From assembly GCA_016195815.1 (NCBI GenBank), contig JACPYX010000006.1, forward strand, positions 62,001 through 126,000: 64,000 bases of DNA. Reading direction: 5' to 3'. This DNA is from Chloroflexota bacterium (GTDB lineage Bacteria; Chloroflexota; Anaerolineae; Anaerolineales; Villigracilaceae). The notes beneath the pieces were generated by a model. That model was not told the origin of the DNA. It saw nothing but the letters and a program-made list of their open reading frames with translations, and did no database searches. Position 1 is the first letter of the stretch; the number at the start of each line of letters is the position of its first letter. Both the position numbers and the translations under genes were made by a program. Below are positions 9,346 through 18,681 of this stretch, piece after piece.

Positions 9346-10323
9346 GTGGCATCCATTCCCATTCCTGCCCGCACGGCTGAGACTCTTCCCGTCCGCCCGT
9401 TGAATATCCTGCGCGACCTGCCAGCCGTAGCCGATCTGATCGAAATGTGCTTTTCATCCACCCTGGATGATGAGGGACAATCCTACATTCAGCAAATGCG
9501 CCGGGCCAGCCGTGACGATAGATTCCTGCGCTGGGCGGGCCAGGTTGTAGACAGCGCATCCCTGCCGATGACCGGCTTCGTCTGGGAGGAAAACGGCAGG
9601 ATCGTCGGCAATGCCAGCCTGGTTTACAACCGTTACAAGCATAAAAAACTCGCCCTGATCGCCAATGTTGCCACCCACCCCGATTTCCGCAGGCGAGGCA
9701 TTGGCCGGACGCTGACCGAACGCGCCATGTCGCATGCCCGCCAAAAGAACATTGACGAAATATGGCTTCACGTGCGCGACGACAACGCGACCGCCATCAA
9801 AATTTATTCAGATCTCGGATTCACGCAACACGCCCACCGCACGACATACATCGCTAAACCAGATTCGCTTCTTCCCCAGACCTCTAACGGACTGACCGTT
9901 ACCAGGCCTCAACCGCGCGATTGGCCGCTTCAACGCGCCTGGCTCGAGCAGGCGCATCCCGATGAGCTTGGCTGGTATAACCGCTGGGACTGGAATCAAC
10001 TTGCGCCGGGTTTGTGGAACTGGCTTTATCGTTTCTTCATCGAATTCGATATCCGCCAGTGGGCCGTGCACAAAGAAAATGGCGAACTGCTTGCCACGCT
10101 GAGTTGGATGTCCACCGTGCGCGCATCCGACGCGCTTTGGGCGGCGGCAAAACCAGGTGATGGCAGCGCCGGTTTGAGGTACGCGCTGGAGGCGGCCAGG
10201 CGCGAACTGGGCCATCATCGCAAGTTGACGCTCGAGTATCCGGCTGACGAAATGGTCGAGGCCATTCAATCTGCCGGCTTTAGTGCGCTCCGCACTTTGG
10301 TCTGGATGCGCGCAACGGCTTGA
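9346..10323 (+). CDS. GNAT family N-acetyltransferase
   Basis: 325 residues, starting with GTG. The N-terminal half is a full GNAT fold: beta strand LIANVATHP, then the acetyl-CoA pyrophosphate loop RRRGIGRTL (about residues 110-118) and the closing NATAIKIYSDLGF motif. The C-terminal half (about 190-325) looks like a second, degenerate GNAT-like domain without a clear P-loop. It transfers an acetyl group to an unknown amine. The start is chosen because the TATAAT box 7 nt upstream predicts a leaderless transcript and the frame has no better codon. It is monocistronic. Confidence 0.88.
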   Translation: MASIPIPARTAETLPVRPLNILRDLPAVADLIEMCFSSTLDDEGQSYIQQMRRASRDDRFLRWAGQVVDSASLPMTGFVWEENGRIVGNASLVYNRYKHKKLALIANVATHPDFRRRGIGRTLTERAMSHARQKNIDEIWLHVRDDNATAIKIYSDLGFTQHAHRTTYIAKPDSLLPQTSNGLTVTRPQPRDWPLQRAWLEQAHPDELGWYNRWDWNQLAPGLWNWLYRFFIEFDIRQWAVHKENGELLATLSWMSTVRASDALWAAAKPGDGSAGLRYALEAARRELGHHRKLTLEYPADEMVEAIQSAGFSALRTLVWMRATA

Positions 10324-10361
10324 ATCGTTTTTCGTATTAATTCTTAACAAGGAGATCTGAT

Positions 10362-10745
10362 ATGACGAAATTCATTTTGCGCTGGGTCATCAACGCCATT
10401 GCAATTCTTCTGGCAGTAATATTCGTCCCCGGCATCTCGCTCGGCAGCGGATTGGTATCTGTGATCTGGCTGGCGCTGATCTTTGGCCTGGTCAATGCGT
10501 TTGTGCGTCCCTTGCTGAAATTGTTGACCTGCCCTTTGATCATATTGACGCTTGGACTGTTCACTTTGCTCATCAACACGTTCCTGTTCTGGTTGATGGG
10601 ACAGATCGGTCAATTCGTTGGAATCAGAATCGTCATCAATGGCTTCTGGCCTGCGTTCTTCGGCGGGCTGGTGGTAAGCGTGGTGAGCGTGTTGCTCACA
10701 TTGATCCTGAAGGATGAGCTAAAAGGAAGAAATCGCAGCAGTTAG
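10362..10745 (+). CDS. Small four-TM membrane protein, phage-holin superfamily IV type
   Basis: 127 residues with four hydrophobic segments (about 5-25, 30-50, 55-80, 95-120). The motif GLVNAFVRPLLKLLTCPLIILTLG-type pattern (N-x6-RP-x11-P-x5-T-x-G) is typical of the widespread family annotated as mycobacterial four-TMS phage holin/YvlD (PF04020). These are chromosomal housekeeping membrane proteins despite the name; no phage genes are nearby. AAGGAG lies 7-8 nt before the ATG. Confidence 0.88.
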   Translation: MTKFILRWVINAIAILLAVIFVPGISLGSGLVSVIWLALIFGLVNAFVRPLLKLLTCPLIILTLGLFTLLINTFLFWLMGQIGQFVGIRIVINGFWPAFFGGLVVSVVSVLLTLILKDELKGRNRSS

Positions 10746-10758
10746 TGTTCGACGGAAC

Positions 10759-10796
10759 GCAAAAGAGATGGCACATACAGGCCGTCTCTTTTTATT
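10759..10796. terminator. Bidirectional terminator
   Basis: Stem AAGAGATGGC / GCCGTCTCTT (one G-U pair) with an 8-nt loop, followed by TTTTTATTTT on the plus strand and A4 on the other side. It separates the holin-like gene from the convergent flippase gene. Confidence 0.75.
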
Positions 10797-10809
10797 TTAA
10801 TTCCGCGGT

Positions 10810-12132
10810 TCAGCCCAGGGATTCCTGACGATGCAATTCCTGCATCCCGCGCCACACGATGAAACTGACAGAGAGAATATAGTAGAACGACAGGAGGGCG
10901 GCTTCCATCACATAACCGTAGCGCGGCACCAAAAGGAAGCCGAGTATCGTCTTCAATACGCCTGCAATCAAAGTGATCCACAACGGAAACGTCGGCAAGC
11001 CGAACGAAAGCAGAAGCGGGCGATTCCAAAAAAGGGTGTAATTGAAAACCAATCCGATCAGTAACGCGATCAAAGCCGGATAGGCCGCGGCATAGCCGGG
11101 GCCATAAATGGATAAAATCCAGCGGCCAAAAAATACAAGCCCCAATGCAATCAGCATGTTGTAAGCAAAGGCCAGCGTGGTTACTTTGCGGAGGAAATCG
11201 CGCAAGCGCGGCCAGGCCTTTTGTGTGATGAGGCGGTTGAGTTCCGGGTAAACGGTCAGGATCAATGGATCGGCCGGTATGGCCAGCAGGCTGATGATTG
11301 CATAAGCATTCTTGTAGAGTCCAGCCGCAACCGGGGACAGAAAAAACACGATCCACAAAAGTTCGCTTTCGCGAAAGACCAGGATGACGGTGGCGCTGAG
11401 ATTGGAGCTAAAAGCAAATTTGAACATTTCGCGCGCGGACGGCAAAACGGACAGGGGCGCATTCATCCAGGCGCGGCCGAGAATGCGGCGAATTTGGGCT
11501 TGTGCGGCAAAGAAGAGTCCCAGGCCAAGAATAGCCTTGCCGGTCAAATAGGCAATCAGAACGATTGCAAGGCTTCCGTGCAAAAGAAAAGCGGCGATAA
11601 TCATCGAGACGCTGATCAGGTTTTGAAAGAGATTAATTGTGCCGCGTAGTTTTACTTTGTCGGTGATCTGTAAAATTCCGGTGGAGGTCTCGGCGTTGAA
11701 GTTCGCCAGCAGGCCGATACTAAAAGCGATCAGCAATCTTTCAGTGCCGGGCGTTTTGATAATGTAGCGTGCGGCCAGCCCGGCTGTCAGTGCAACGAAG
11801 ATAAAAGCGAACACAGAGACGGCTGTCTCAGCCAGGCTGGCGGCTTTGATCAGCGCGGCGGCTTTTTGTTTCTCGCCTTTTTCAAGATACATGCCGCCAT
11901 ATCGAACCACCAATTCGCTCATGCGAAATGAGAACAGGCCATTGACCGTCGAGGCATAAGCCATGACGGCCGCAGCCAATCCCCATCCAAAGACGCTCAA
12001 TAGACGCGCCGCCAGAATTCCCTGAACAACGCTGAGCGCAAGGCTGAAGGAGTTACTGCTGAACAGGTGGGCGCTGCTACGGATGACTTTTCCAAGCAAT
12101 TCATCGCCGCGCAATTTTTCAAGAAGGCTCAT
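10810..12132 (-). CDS. Polysaccharide flippase (Wzx/MATE-type)
   Basis: 440 residues with about 12-14 hydrophobic segments and no signal peptide, matching the polysaccharide-biosynthesis (Wzx/MurJ-like) exporter superfamily that flips undecaprenyl-linked oligosaccharides across the membrane. The start ATG at 12132 lies 6 nt after the stop of the membrane glycosyltransferase gene. It is the last gene of a minus-strand run with a nucleotide-sugar dehydrogenase and an epimerase, which supports a role in surface-polysaccharide export. The exact lipid-linked substrate is not predictable. Confidence 0.9.
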   Translation of the reverse strand: MSLLEKLRGDELLGKVIRSSAHLFSSNSFSLALSVVQGILAARLLSVFGWGLAAAVMAYASTVNGLFSFRMSELVVRYGGMYLEKGEKQKAAALIKAASLAETAVSVFAFIFVALTAGLAARYIIKTPGTERLLIAFSIGLLANFNAETSTGILQITDKVKLRGTINLFQNLISVSMIIAAFLLHGSLAIVLIAYLTGKAILGLGLFFAAQAQIRRILGRAWMNAPLSVLPSAREMFKFAFSSNLSATVILVFRESELLWIVFFLSPVAAGLYKNAYAIISLLAIPADPLILTVYPELNRLITQKAWPRLRDFLRKVTTLAFAYNMLIALGLVFFGRWILSIYGPGYAAAYPALIALLIGLVFNYTLFWNRPLLLSFGLPTFPLWITLIAGVLKTILGFLLVPRYGYVMEAALLSFYYILSVSFIVWRGMQELHRQESLG

Positions 12133-12138
12133 GGGGGG

Positions 12139-13989
12139 TTACGGCTTTATCCGCTGGTACACATCAATGACCGATTGCCACCGGCATTTTTCCAGCTTTG
12201 GAGTCGAGTCGAGCCTTTTATAGCCGGCCCCGGAAACAATCTGGATTTCCCAATCCTGCTCGAACTCCTTTTGAAGCAGGATGAAATCGGCCTCTCGAAT
12301 CCATTGACGCGCCAGCGCGTCATTCCAATGGCTGAAACGATAGAGAATGTCCGCGTTGCCGCCAGTGTAATAGCTATGTACGTGATTCAATTGTGGCGGG
12401 TACACAAACACGCCGGGAGTGTAGAGGAAGATGGCAGCGAGGCGGCCATCCCAGTAAATCTTCGAGCCGGGTGGGATGGCGCTGGCAAGATAATCTCCGG
12501 CTTCTTTGTAAGATTGCAAAACATTGGTGTTGCCGCAATCGAAAAAGTCATTGCCTTTGCCGAGAACGATGGTCGGCGAAAGGAGCAGGGCAGACGCCAG
12601 CAAAAGATTCAGCGCGGTCAAGCCGATTCGACGGCTGGCCGTTTTCCGGTCTGGTAAGCGGCGGGCGATGATGAAAAGGACAAGGGCAAACAGGGCAATC
12701 GTCAACAAACTGAGCAGAATCACAAATGTCTGACGGAAAAGCATCAGGGGTTGAATTTGAACGAAATGGCGGAGGACGTTCCAGGGATAGAAACGATCCA
12801 TGCGATCAATCATCGCGTTCGCAAAAGCGGAGTTGACGTCTTCATAGGTTGAAAACCCAACACTGAAAATAAGCAGGGCGCCCGCGCTGAACATCACAAG
12901 GCGCCGCCAGGCCGGAAGTTCACGCGCAAGAAACCGATATGAAACGACGATCAGCAGTAATCCCAGGAAATCGAAGTTGGCAGTATACAATTGGATGCAC
13001 GAAACACATGCGCTCGAGAAAGCATATTGCATGTGCGCGATAAACAGGACGAGCAATAGAACGGAAAGAAAAACTGAAGCGCGGATCCGTTCTGTGAGCG
13101 GGCGCGTGCGGCGGGGCCACAACAACCAGACGCCCAAGGCGGAAACCAGCGCAACAAAGTAAAGCCGAAAGACCAGGCTGATATAGAGAAAGATCGTGAA
13201 CGGGTTGGATGTTTCATCGGGCAGCGGCGCAATGCCAAACGCGGAGGCGGGGATTCGCCAGGGCGCAAGAAATGGCGTCAGGGATTTTGGCAGCCACCAC
13301 GCCCAGGCTTTTAGAATATTCGGCCAGAATGGAATATGAAAAATAATCAGCGCCGCGATTCCCAACAGGCCGGCCTGAATTCCGGTTTTCCAGCCATAGC
13401 GCCAAATGATAAAGAAAACCAGGATCGGCGGCACGAAAGCCAGGTTGACGCGCGTCATCATCATCACGACAGAAATCAATACCGCCAGCATGATCTGCCA
13501 GGTCGGCCGCTTCACACCGAGGATCAGCACGAGCATCCAGACCATCATCGGCGCGATCAGGCCTTCAGAGATGGCCAGCGTGTAGACTTTAATTTGAGCA
13601 GGGTTGAGGGCCAGGGCCCACACGATCGCGGCCGCCCACCAATTTCCGCCCCAGCGCCGCGCCAAAATCCACAGGCCGAGAGAAGTTGTCAGGCCAAGAA
13701 AAATCATGAACGTGCGGCCCGTTTCAAGTCCGGGGCCGAACCATTTTTGGATGTATCCGGGAATCAAAAATACAAAAGGCAGGTGGTTGGTCCACACGCC
13801 ATAATCCTGATAAGGCTGGTAAACGCCCGTTGCGAAAAGCCAGCCTTTGTAAAGATACAGGCCTTCATCGAGGAAGGATGTTTTCGTGCGCGCAACGAAA
13901 AACGCATTGGCCGCGTACACCAGGCCGCCAGCCAACGCGGCAAGATAAGCCACCCATGGGATGGATAAAATCCGCCGCACGCGACTCAT
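12139..13989 (-). CDS. Membrane glycosyltransferase, ArnT/PMT-like (GT39/GT83 fold)
   Basis: 616 residues with about 12 membrane spans. After the first span an acidic extracellular loop (FLDEGLYLYKGW, about residues 38-49) has the conserved Asp/Glu of GT-C enzymes that use polyprenyl-phosphate sugars. The start is set at the ATG at 13989 because it forms an ATGA overlap with the upstream epimerase stop; a codon at 14013 would add 8 residues. The C-terminal 120 residues are a soluble extracellular domain. In the operon it would add sugar to a lipid-linked glycan or protein. Donor and acceptor are unknown. Confidence 0.83.
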   Translation of the reverse strand: MSRVRRILSIPWVAYLAALAGGLVYAANAFFVARTKTSFLDEGLYLYKGWLFATGVYQPYQDYGVWTNHLPFVFLIPGYIQKWFGPGLETGRTFMIFLGLTTSLGLWILARRWGGNWWAAAIVWALALNPAQIKVYTLAISEGLIAPMMVWMLVLILGVKRPTWQIMLAVLISVVMMMTRVNLAFVPPILVFFIIWRYGWKTGIQAGLLGIAALIIFHIPFWPNILKAWAWWLPKSLTPFLAPWRIPASAFGIAPLPDETSNPFTIFLYISLVFRLYFVALVSALGVWLLWPRRTRPLTERIRASVFLSVLLLVLFIAHMQYAFSSACVSCIQLYTANFDFLGLLLIVVSYRFLARELPAWRRLVMFSAGALLIFSVGFSTYEDVNSAFANAMIDRMDRFYPWNVLRHFVQIQPLMLFRQTFVILLSLLTIALFALVLFIIARRLPDRKTASRRIGLTALNLLLASALLLSPTIVLGKGNDFFDCGNTNVLQSYKEAGDYLASAIPPGSKIYWDGRLAAIFLYTPGVFVYPPQLNHVHSYYTGGNADILYRFSHWNDALARQWIREADFILLQKEFEQDWEIQIVSGAGYKRLDSTPKLEKCRWQSVIDVYQRIKP

Positions 13990-14957
13990 GGAGTCAACAC
14001 CCCGTTCGCCCACGACCTTTCAGCGGCGTACCATTCGACGAGTTTTTTCACGCCCTCGGTCAATCCCACTTGCGGCTTCCAGCCGAGCATTTCTTTTGCT
14101 TTTGAAACGTCCGCCCAATTCGAAAACATGTCGGCCAGATTCGGCGGGCCATATTGCACGTCCGCTTTTTTCCCGATCAACTCTTCCAGCATTTTGACCA
14201 GGTCATTGATGGTGATGACGTCATGCCCGCCGAGATTGATGATCTCATATCCGAGCGGTTTGAGTGCCAGGATGGTGCCGCGCGCGATGTCGTCAACGTA
14301 TGTGAATCCGCGCGATTGATTCCCGTCGCCGTTGACGCGCACCGGGCGGCCTTCGTTGATCCACTGGCAGAAGCGGAACATCGCCAGGTCGGGACGCCCG
14401 GCCGGGCCGTAGACCGTGAAGTAGCGCACCACGCTGACGTCAATGCCGTGCAGATAATGATACGAGTGCGCCAAAACTTCCGCGCCTTTTTTGCTGGCCG
14501 CGTACGGTTGAAGCGGTTCACTGCTCGATGCAGACTCATTGGTCGGGTATGGCGGGTGTGCGCCGTAGATGCTGGAGGTCGAAGCCAGTAAAAATTTCTG
14601 CGTGCCAGTGGCGCGGCACAATTCGAGCATGTTCAATGTGCCGGTCAGGTTAGTTTCGTAGAATAGCCAGGGATTTTCAACGCTGTAACGAACGCCCGCG
14701 CGCGCGGCGAGATTAATGACCGCATCGAATTTTTGGTCATGCAAACTTTCCATGTCGGCGCGTTTGGAAATGTCAAGCTTATACAGCTTGAAGCCCTTCA
14801 AGCCGGATAAATGTTTGAGTCGAAATTCCTTCATGCTCGGATCGTAAGCGTCGTTCATGTTATCAATGCCGACGACGGTATGCCCCTGCTCGATGAGCAT
14901 TTCTGCCGTGCGCGCACCAATGAAACCTGCCGCGCCGGTGACCAGATAGTTTGCCAT
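13986..14957 (-). CDS. NAD-dependent nucleotide-sugar 4-epimerase (UDP-glucuronate 4-epimerase-like)
   Basis: 323-residue extended short-chain dehydrogenase. The NAD-binding motif is GAAGFIG at residues 8-14. The catalytic set is the Ser/Thr of STSSIYG and YAASK. The segment VVGIDNMNDAYDPSMKEFRL closely follows the consensus of UDP-glucuronate/UDP-GlcNAcA 4-epimerases. It follows a UDP-sugar 6-dehydrogenase gene by 34 nt, suggesting the pair makes a UDP-galacturonate-type or UDP-GalNAcA-type precursor. AAGG lies before the ATG. Which sugar is used depends on the dehydrogenase and is inferred only. Confidence 0.9.
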   Translation of the reverse strand: MANYLVTGAAGFIGARTAEMLIEQGHTVVGIDNMNDAYDPSMKEFRLKHLSGLKGFKLYKLDISKRADMESLHDQKFDAVINLAARAGVRYSVENPWLFYETNLTGTLNMLELCRATGTQKFLLASTSSIYGAHPPYPTNESASSSEPLQPYAASKKGAEVLAHSYHYLHGIDVSVVRYFTVYGPAGRPDLAMFRFCQWINEGRPVRVNGDGNQSRGFTYVDDIARGTILALKPLGYEIINLGGHDVITINDLVKMLEELIGKKADVQYGPPNLADMFSNWADVSKAKEMLGWKPQVGLTEGVKKLVEWYAAERSWANGVLTP

Positions 14958-14991
14958 GACTTTACCTTTTTACGTGCTATGTACTGCGTAA

Positions 14992-16314
14992 TTAGAGTCT
15001 CACGACCTTTTCGCTCTCCGCGCCGAGTTTGCCAAGCGCGTTGCGGCTGTCAAAAATAAATTTCGCTTCGGCCAGGATCGCGTTGTAATCATAAAATTTA
15101 TGATTGGTCACGATCACCACCGCGTCGGATTCCTTGACGGCCGGTATCACGTCTTCGACACTGTCCATCTTCCAGCCTTCTTTTTCGTGATGGATGTGAG
15201 CAATATGCGGATCGTGATACGAAACGTCCGCGCCTTTTTTTCTAAGCAGGGCGATCACATCCAGCGCCGGGGACTCGCGCACATCGTCAATATCGGGTTT
15301 GTAGGCCGCGCCCAGCACCAGCACTTTCGAGCCTTTGAGAACTTTGCCTCGGTCGTTCATCGCGTCCAGCACGCGCGCGACAACGTAACGCGGCATATTG
15401 GTGTTGATCTCGGAAGCCAGGTCAATGAATTTGGCGTTGTAATTTAATTCCTTCATCTTCCATGAAAGATAAAGCGGATCAATCGGAATGCAATGTCCGC
15501 CAAGCCCGGGGCCGGGCGTGAATTTCATAAAGCCGAACGGTTTGGTCGCGGCGGCATCAATGACCTCCCACACGTCCACGCCGAGACGTTCGCACATGAT
15601 TGCCAGCTCGTTGACCAGCCCAATGTTGATCATGCGGAAAGTGTTTTCCAAAAGTTTCGCCATCTCCGCCGCTTCGGCCGATGAAACCGGCACGACCGTT
15701 TTAATGGCTCTGCTGTACCAGGCCGTTGCGACTTCGGCGCAGGCGCGGGTAATGCCGCCCATCACTTTGGGCGTGTTTAACGTGGTCCAGTCTTTTCGTC
15801 CCGGATCGACGCGCTCAGGCGAGAAGCAGATGAAAATATCCTCGCCGATCTTGAGTCCGGATTTTTCGGTCAGCATCGGCCAGGTCAATTCACGCGTCGT
15901 ACCCGGATAAGTGGTGGACTCCAGCACGACGACCATTCCCGCGTGGACATATTTGGCGAGCTGCTCGGTGGCCGACAAAATGAACGACATGTCCGGGTCG
16001 CCGGTTTGACGAAGCGGCGTGGGCACGCAAATGCTGACTGCATCCATATCTTTGAGCGCCGCGAAATCCGCGGTCATGTTCAACTTACCGGCTTTCCGCA
16101 AACGCACTACTGTTTCCGTTGGCACATCTTGAATGTAGGAAACGCCTTTGTTGAATGTATCCACTTTGCGCTGATCGGGATCAATGCCCGTGACGTTGAA
16201 TCCGGCCTCGGCAAAGACGACTGCCAGCGGCATCCCCACATACCCCATTCCTAAAATACCGATCCTGGCGGTCTTGTCCTGCAATTTCCTGATGAGAGAT
16301 TCTTTGGTTGACAT
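14992..16314 (-). CDS. Nucleotide-sugar 6-dehydrogenase, WbpA-like (UDP-GlcNAc dehydrogenase)
   Basis: 440 residues, NAD-dependent four-electron oxidation of a UDP-hexose C6 to the uronic acid. The N-terminal Rossmann motif is GMGYVGMPLA (about 21-30); the central domain has the catalytic Cys in GPGLGGHCIPIDP (about residue 275); the C-terminal domain has VLGAAYKPDIDDVRESP. The ICVPTPLRQTGDPD segment resembles UDP-GlcNAc rather than UDP-glucose dehydrogenases. AAGGA precedes the ATG. It is the first gene of the polysaccharide operon that continues through 10810. The substrate call is by family resemblance only. Confidence 0.9.
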   Translation of the reverse strand: MSTKESLIRKLQDKTARIGILGMGYVGMPLAVVFAEAGFNVTGIDPDQRKVDTFNKGVSYIQDVPTETVVRLRKAGKLNMTADFAALKDMDAVSICVPTPLRQTGDPDMSFILSATEQLAKYVHAGMVVVLESTTYPGTTRELTWPMLTEKSGLKIGEDIFICFSPERVDPGRKDWTTLNTPKVMGGITRACAEVATAWYSRAIKTVVPVSSAEAAEMAKLLENTFRMINIGLVNELAIMCERLGVDVWEVIDAAATKPFGFMKFTPGPGLGGHCIPIDPLYLSWKMKELNYNAKFIDLASEINTNMPRYVVARVLDAMNDRGKVLKGSKVLVLGAAYKPDIDDVRESPALDVIALLRKKGADVSYHDPHIAHIHHEKEGWKMDSVEDVIPAVKESDAVVIVTNHKFYDYNAILAEAKFIFDSRNALGKLGAESEKVVRL

Positions 16315-16344
16315 GCTTTTTCCTTTTGAACCTAACTCCCCGTG

Positions 16345-16367
16345 CCCCTTTCCTAAAGGGAAGAGGG
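16345..16367. repeat. Small hairpin of the CCCTTTCC/GGGAAGAGGG repeat family
   Basis: CCCCTTTCC-TAAA-GGGAAGAGGG hairpin in the gap before the dehydrogenase gene. Similar purine/pyrimidine hairpins lie at 27294-27335 and 58199-58233. Confidence 0.5.
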
Positions 16368-16382
16368 TGTAGAGAGACAGGT

Positions 16383-17021
16383 TTAAAATAAATTCAATTG
16401 CTTCGGGTCTTCCTTCGGCGCTTCATTTTTTTTCGGCGCGGGCGTCGAGCGCCCTAATCCTGCGCGCGCTTCATTAAGTAGCTCGGGCAGTTTGGCAAAG
16501 TCTGCCAACAGCGCGGGCTTGAGCGCAGCCTGATGCAAAGCCGCCGCCGGGTGGAACATTGGGATCACAAAACGCTCCCCAACCTTGCGCATCTGCCCAT
16601 GTACCTGTGTAATCTTTGCACCCTGCATAAATTTGCCCATCGAGAATCGCCCAAGTGTGATGATGATGCTCGGATTGATGGTTTCAATTTGTCTGTCCAG
16701 ATATTCATTGCATGCCGACAATTCATCCGGCAGCGGGTCGCGGTTGGCGGGCGGGCGGCATTTAACCACATTGCAAATGAAAACTTCCTCGCGCTTCAAT
16801 CCCGCGCCCGCCAGCAGTTCGCTCAAAAATTTTCCAGACGCGCCCACGAACGGACGTCCCTGTTCATTTTCATAAAAGCCCGGGCCTTCGCCAATTAACA
16901 TGATCTCGGCATTGGCGGGGCCTTCGCCCGGCACCGACTTGTTGCGCGACTCGTGCAAAATGCACTTTTTGCACACGGCCACTTCTTTGGCGATCTGTGC
17001 TAACGTTTCTTCGGCGCTCAT
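16383..17021 (-). CDS. Uracil-DNA glycosylase, family 4 (Fe-S)
   Basis: 212 residues. Removes uracil from DNA in base excision repair. The four Fe-S cysteines are placed as in family 4: Cys17, Cys20, Cys88 and Cys104. The active-site motif GEGPG is at about 44-48 with the following GRPFVG, and the C-terminal HPAAAL (MFHPAA) motif supplies the conserved His. The Lys/Ala/Pro-rich C-terminal tail (about 185-212) is an extension of unknown role. The start at 17021 overlaps the rimI stop by ATGA, so the two genes are translationally coupled; this is the last gene of the tsaE-tsaB-rimI-udg unit. Confidence 0.94.
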   Translation of the reverse strand: MSAEETLAQIAKEVAVCKKCILHESRNKSVPGEGPANAEIMLIGEGPGFYENEQGRPFVGASGKFLSELLAGAGLKREEVFICNVVKCRPPANRDPLPDELSACNEYLDRQIETINPSIIITLGRFSMGKFMQGAKITQVHGQMRKVGERFVIPMFHPAAALHQAALKPALLADFAKLPELLNEARAGLGRSTPAPKKNEAPKEDPKQLNLF

Positions 17022-17476
17022 GCAAACTCCAAATTATGAAGTGTCATCAAAATGGCGTCTTCGCCATTGTCTCGATAATATTTTGGACGGCGGCCTGCGA
17101 CTTCGAATCCGAATTTTTTATACATGGCCTGCGCGGCCTCGTTCTTTTCGCGGACCTCGAGCAGGGCGCGCGTTGCCCCGGCCCTGGCCGCGTCTCTGAG
17201 CGCCGTCGTTAAAATCTGCGCCCCGATTCCCTGCCGCCGAAAATCGGGATGCGTTGCGAGCGTGGCAACATGTGCTTCATCAATAATCAGCCACAAGACC
17301 AGCATGGCCGCGATTCTTTTATCGTCGGTTTCGGCCACCCAGCAGCGCGCGGCGCGGTTCTCAGCCACTTCATAACGAAATGAATGTTCCGGCCACGGCA
17401 GGCTGAAAGACAGGCGGTCAATCTCGGCCACCGTGCGAACATCCTCACTGGTCATTTTGCGGATGATAAAGTTCAT
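17018..17476 (-). CDS. rimI: Ribosomal-protein-alanine N-acetyltransferase RimI
   Basis: 152-residue GNAT enzyme, family of RimI (acetylates ribosomal protein S18 N-terminus in E. coli). The acetyl-CoA loop is RRQGIGAQIL (about 80-89), and the C-terminal NEAAQAMYKKFGF motif with the final YYRDNGEDAILM segment is typical of RimI. It is flanked by ATGA overlaps with tsaB upstream and the uracil glycosylase downstream. The tsaB-rimI neighbourhood is common in bacteria and supports the assignment. Confidence 0.93.
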   Translation of the reverse strand: MNFIIRKMTSEDVRTVAEIDRLSFSLPWPEHSFRYEVAENRAARCWVAETDDKRIAAMLVLWLIIDEAHVATLATHPDFRRQGIGAQILTTALRDAARAGATRALLEVREKNEAAQAMYKKFGFEVAGRRPKYYRDNGEDAILMTLHNLEFA

Positions 17477-18144
17477 GCCTGAATTGGCCCGGCGAGATGC
17501 AAATAAATTGGCGCCAGCGAAGCAGGCTCATTCACTTTGCCGGCCTGCCAGCGTGCAAAGGCCAGTTCCGCCAAAACGGCAGGACGCCGCACACAAGACG
17601 AGGGCGCGGCCAACTGCACATTTACTTTCTTGCGCGCCAGCCGCTGACGTTCCTCGCCGCTCAATTCACCGGCCACCAGCGTCGGTTTGTCAATCGAATC
17701 GGCCAGCGCATCCACCGTCGTGACCTGCGGATCGCCATCTGCCTGCCACACATGTTTTTCAAACTTATACCAGCCCAGCGCAATGCGCCCGCGGCCGGCC
17801 TCCAACACTGCCGCCAGCGGTAACTTTGATGCAGGTTGTACAGCCGCGAGAATATCCAACGTTGGAATTCCGACAATTGGCAAACGGCGGGCCAGCGCCA
17901 GGCCTTTGATAAAAGATAACCCCACGCGCAAACTTGTAAAAGAACCCGGTCCAATCGCCACGCCGAGAGCCTGCACATCGTTCAGTGCTATGCCCGTGCG
18001 CTTCAACAATTCGGCCAGCGCGGGAGCCAGTTCAACAGTGTGATGCTGATGACTGTGCCATATCATCTCGGCGGCCACTTGCGCGTCATTGAATAAGGCC
18101 AGCCCGACTTGCGCGGTGGAAGTGTCCACGGCCAGCAGCATCAC
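17473..18144 (-). CDS. tsaB: tRNA t6A biosynthesis protein TsaB
   Basis: 223-residue member of the ASKHA fold, partner of TsaD, TsaC and TsaE in making N6-threonylcarbamoyladenosine at tRNA position 37. The N-terminal LAVDTSTAQVGLAL strand-loop and the GPGSFTSLRVGLSFIKGLA motif (about 70-88) are diagnostic. The C-terminal half is more divergent, as usual for TsaB. ATGA overlaps join it to tsaE upstream and rimI downstream. tsaD is not in the window. Confidence 0.94.
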   Translation of the reverse strand: MMLLAVDTSTAQVGLALFNDAQVAAEMIWHSHQHHTVELAPALAELLKRTGIALNDVQALGVAIGPGSFTSLRVGLSFIKGLALARRLPIVGIPTLDILAAVQPASKLPLAAVLEAGRGRIALGWYKFEKHVWQADGDPQVTTVDALADSIDKPTLVAGELSGEERQRLARKKVNVQLAAPSSCVRRPAVLAELAFARWQAGKVNEPASLAPIYLHLAGPIQA

Positions 18145-18674
18145 GGAACTCCGCCGTTCGCGCCGCTAGCACGACGGTGCGAGACGGCAAACAAAGTCTT
18201 TTGCAAATCAGATAAAACTTTATCGTAACGCTGGCCGCACGCCTTGAAGATGATTTGGCGATGTTCTTCCGCCATGTATTCAAGATGCAGCCACAATCGT
18301 TCGGGCGGCAAAATGGATTCCACGCGTTCAGGCCATTCGATGATCAACGCGCTATCAGCCAGCATAGAGTCGAGGTCCAGTTCAGCCGCTTCGGGCGCGG
18401 ACTCGAGGCGGTAGGCGTCCATGTGAAAAAGTTTTTCTTCGTCGGGACGTCCATATTCGTTGACCAGGACAAAGGTTGGGCTGGAAACTCCGTCAAGCGA
18501 ACCCCAACCTTGTGCGAGACCTTGCACGAAGGTTGTTTTTCCCGCGCCGAGATCGCCTTGTAAACAGATCAGATCGCCGGGTTGAAGCAAACCGCCGAGG
18601 CGAATTCCAATGCGGCGAGTCTGTTCGGGGCTTCGGCTGAAAAATTCAAATGTGTGGGCATCCAAAATGGGCAT
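18141..18674 (-). CDS. tsaE: tRNA t6A biosynthesis ATPase TsaE
   Basis: 177-residue P-loop ATPase of the t6A pathway. Walker A is GDLGAGKTTFVQGLA (about residues 40-54), followed by the SPTFVLVNEY switch region, DAYRLES, and the conserved IIEWPERV motif. The ATG at 18674 is preferred to a codon 38 residues upstream, because the longer form would run into the preceding glycosyltransferase gene and has no homologous N-terminus. TATAAT lies 8 nt before this ATG, so the message is nearly leaderless. First gene of the tsaE-tsaB-rimI-udg operon. Confidence 0.94.
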   Translation of the reverse strand: MPILDAHTFEFFSRSPEQTRRIGIRLGGLLQPGDLICLQGDLGAGKTTFVQGLAQGWGSLDGVSSPTFVLVNEYGRPDEEKLFHMDAYRLESAPEAAELDLDSMLADSALIIEWPERVESILPPERLWLHLEYMAEEHRQIIFKACGQRYDKVLSDLQKTLFAVSHRRASGANGGVP

Positions 18675-18681
18675 CGAAAGA

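Noticed and set aside
10362-10745. Phage remnant suggested by the holin-like gene
   Set aside because: PF04020-type proteins are chromosomal; no other phage gene is present.
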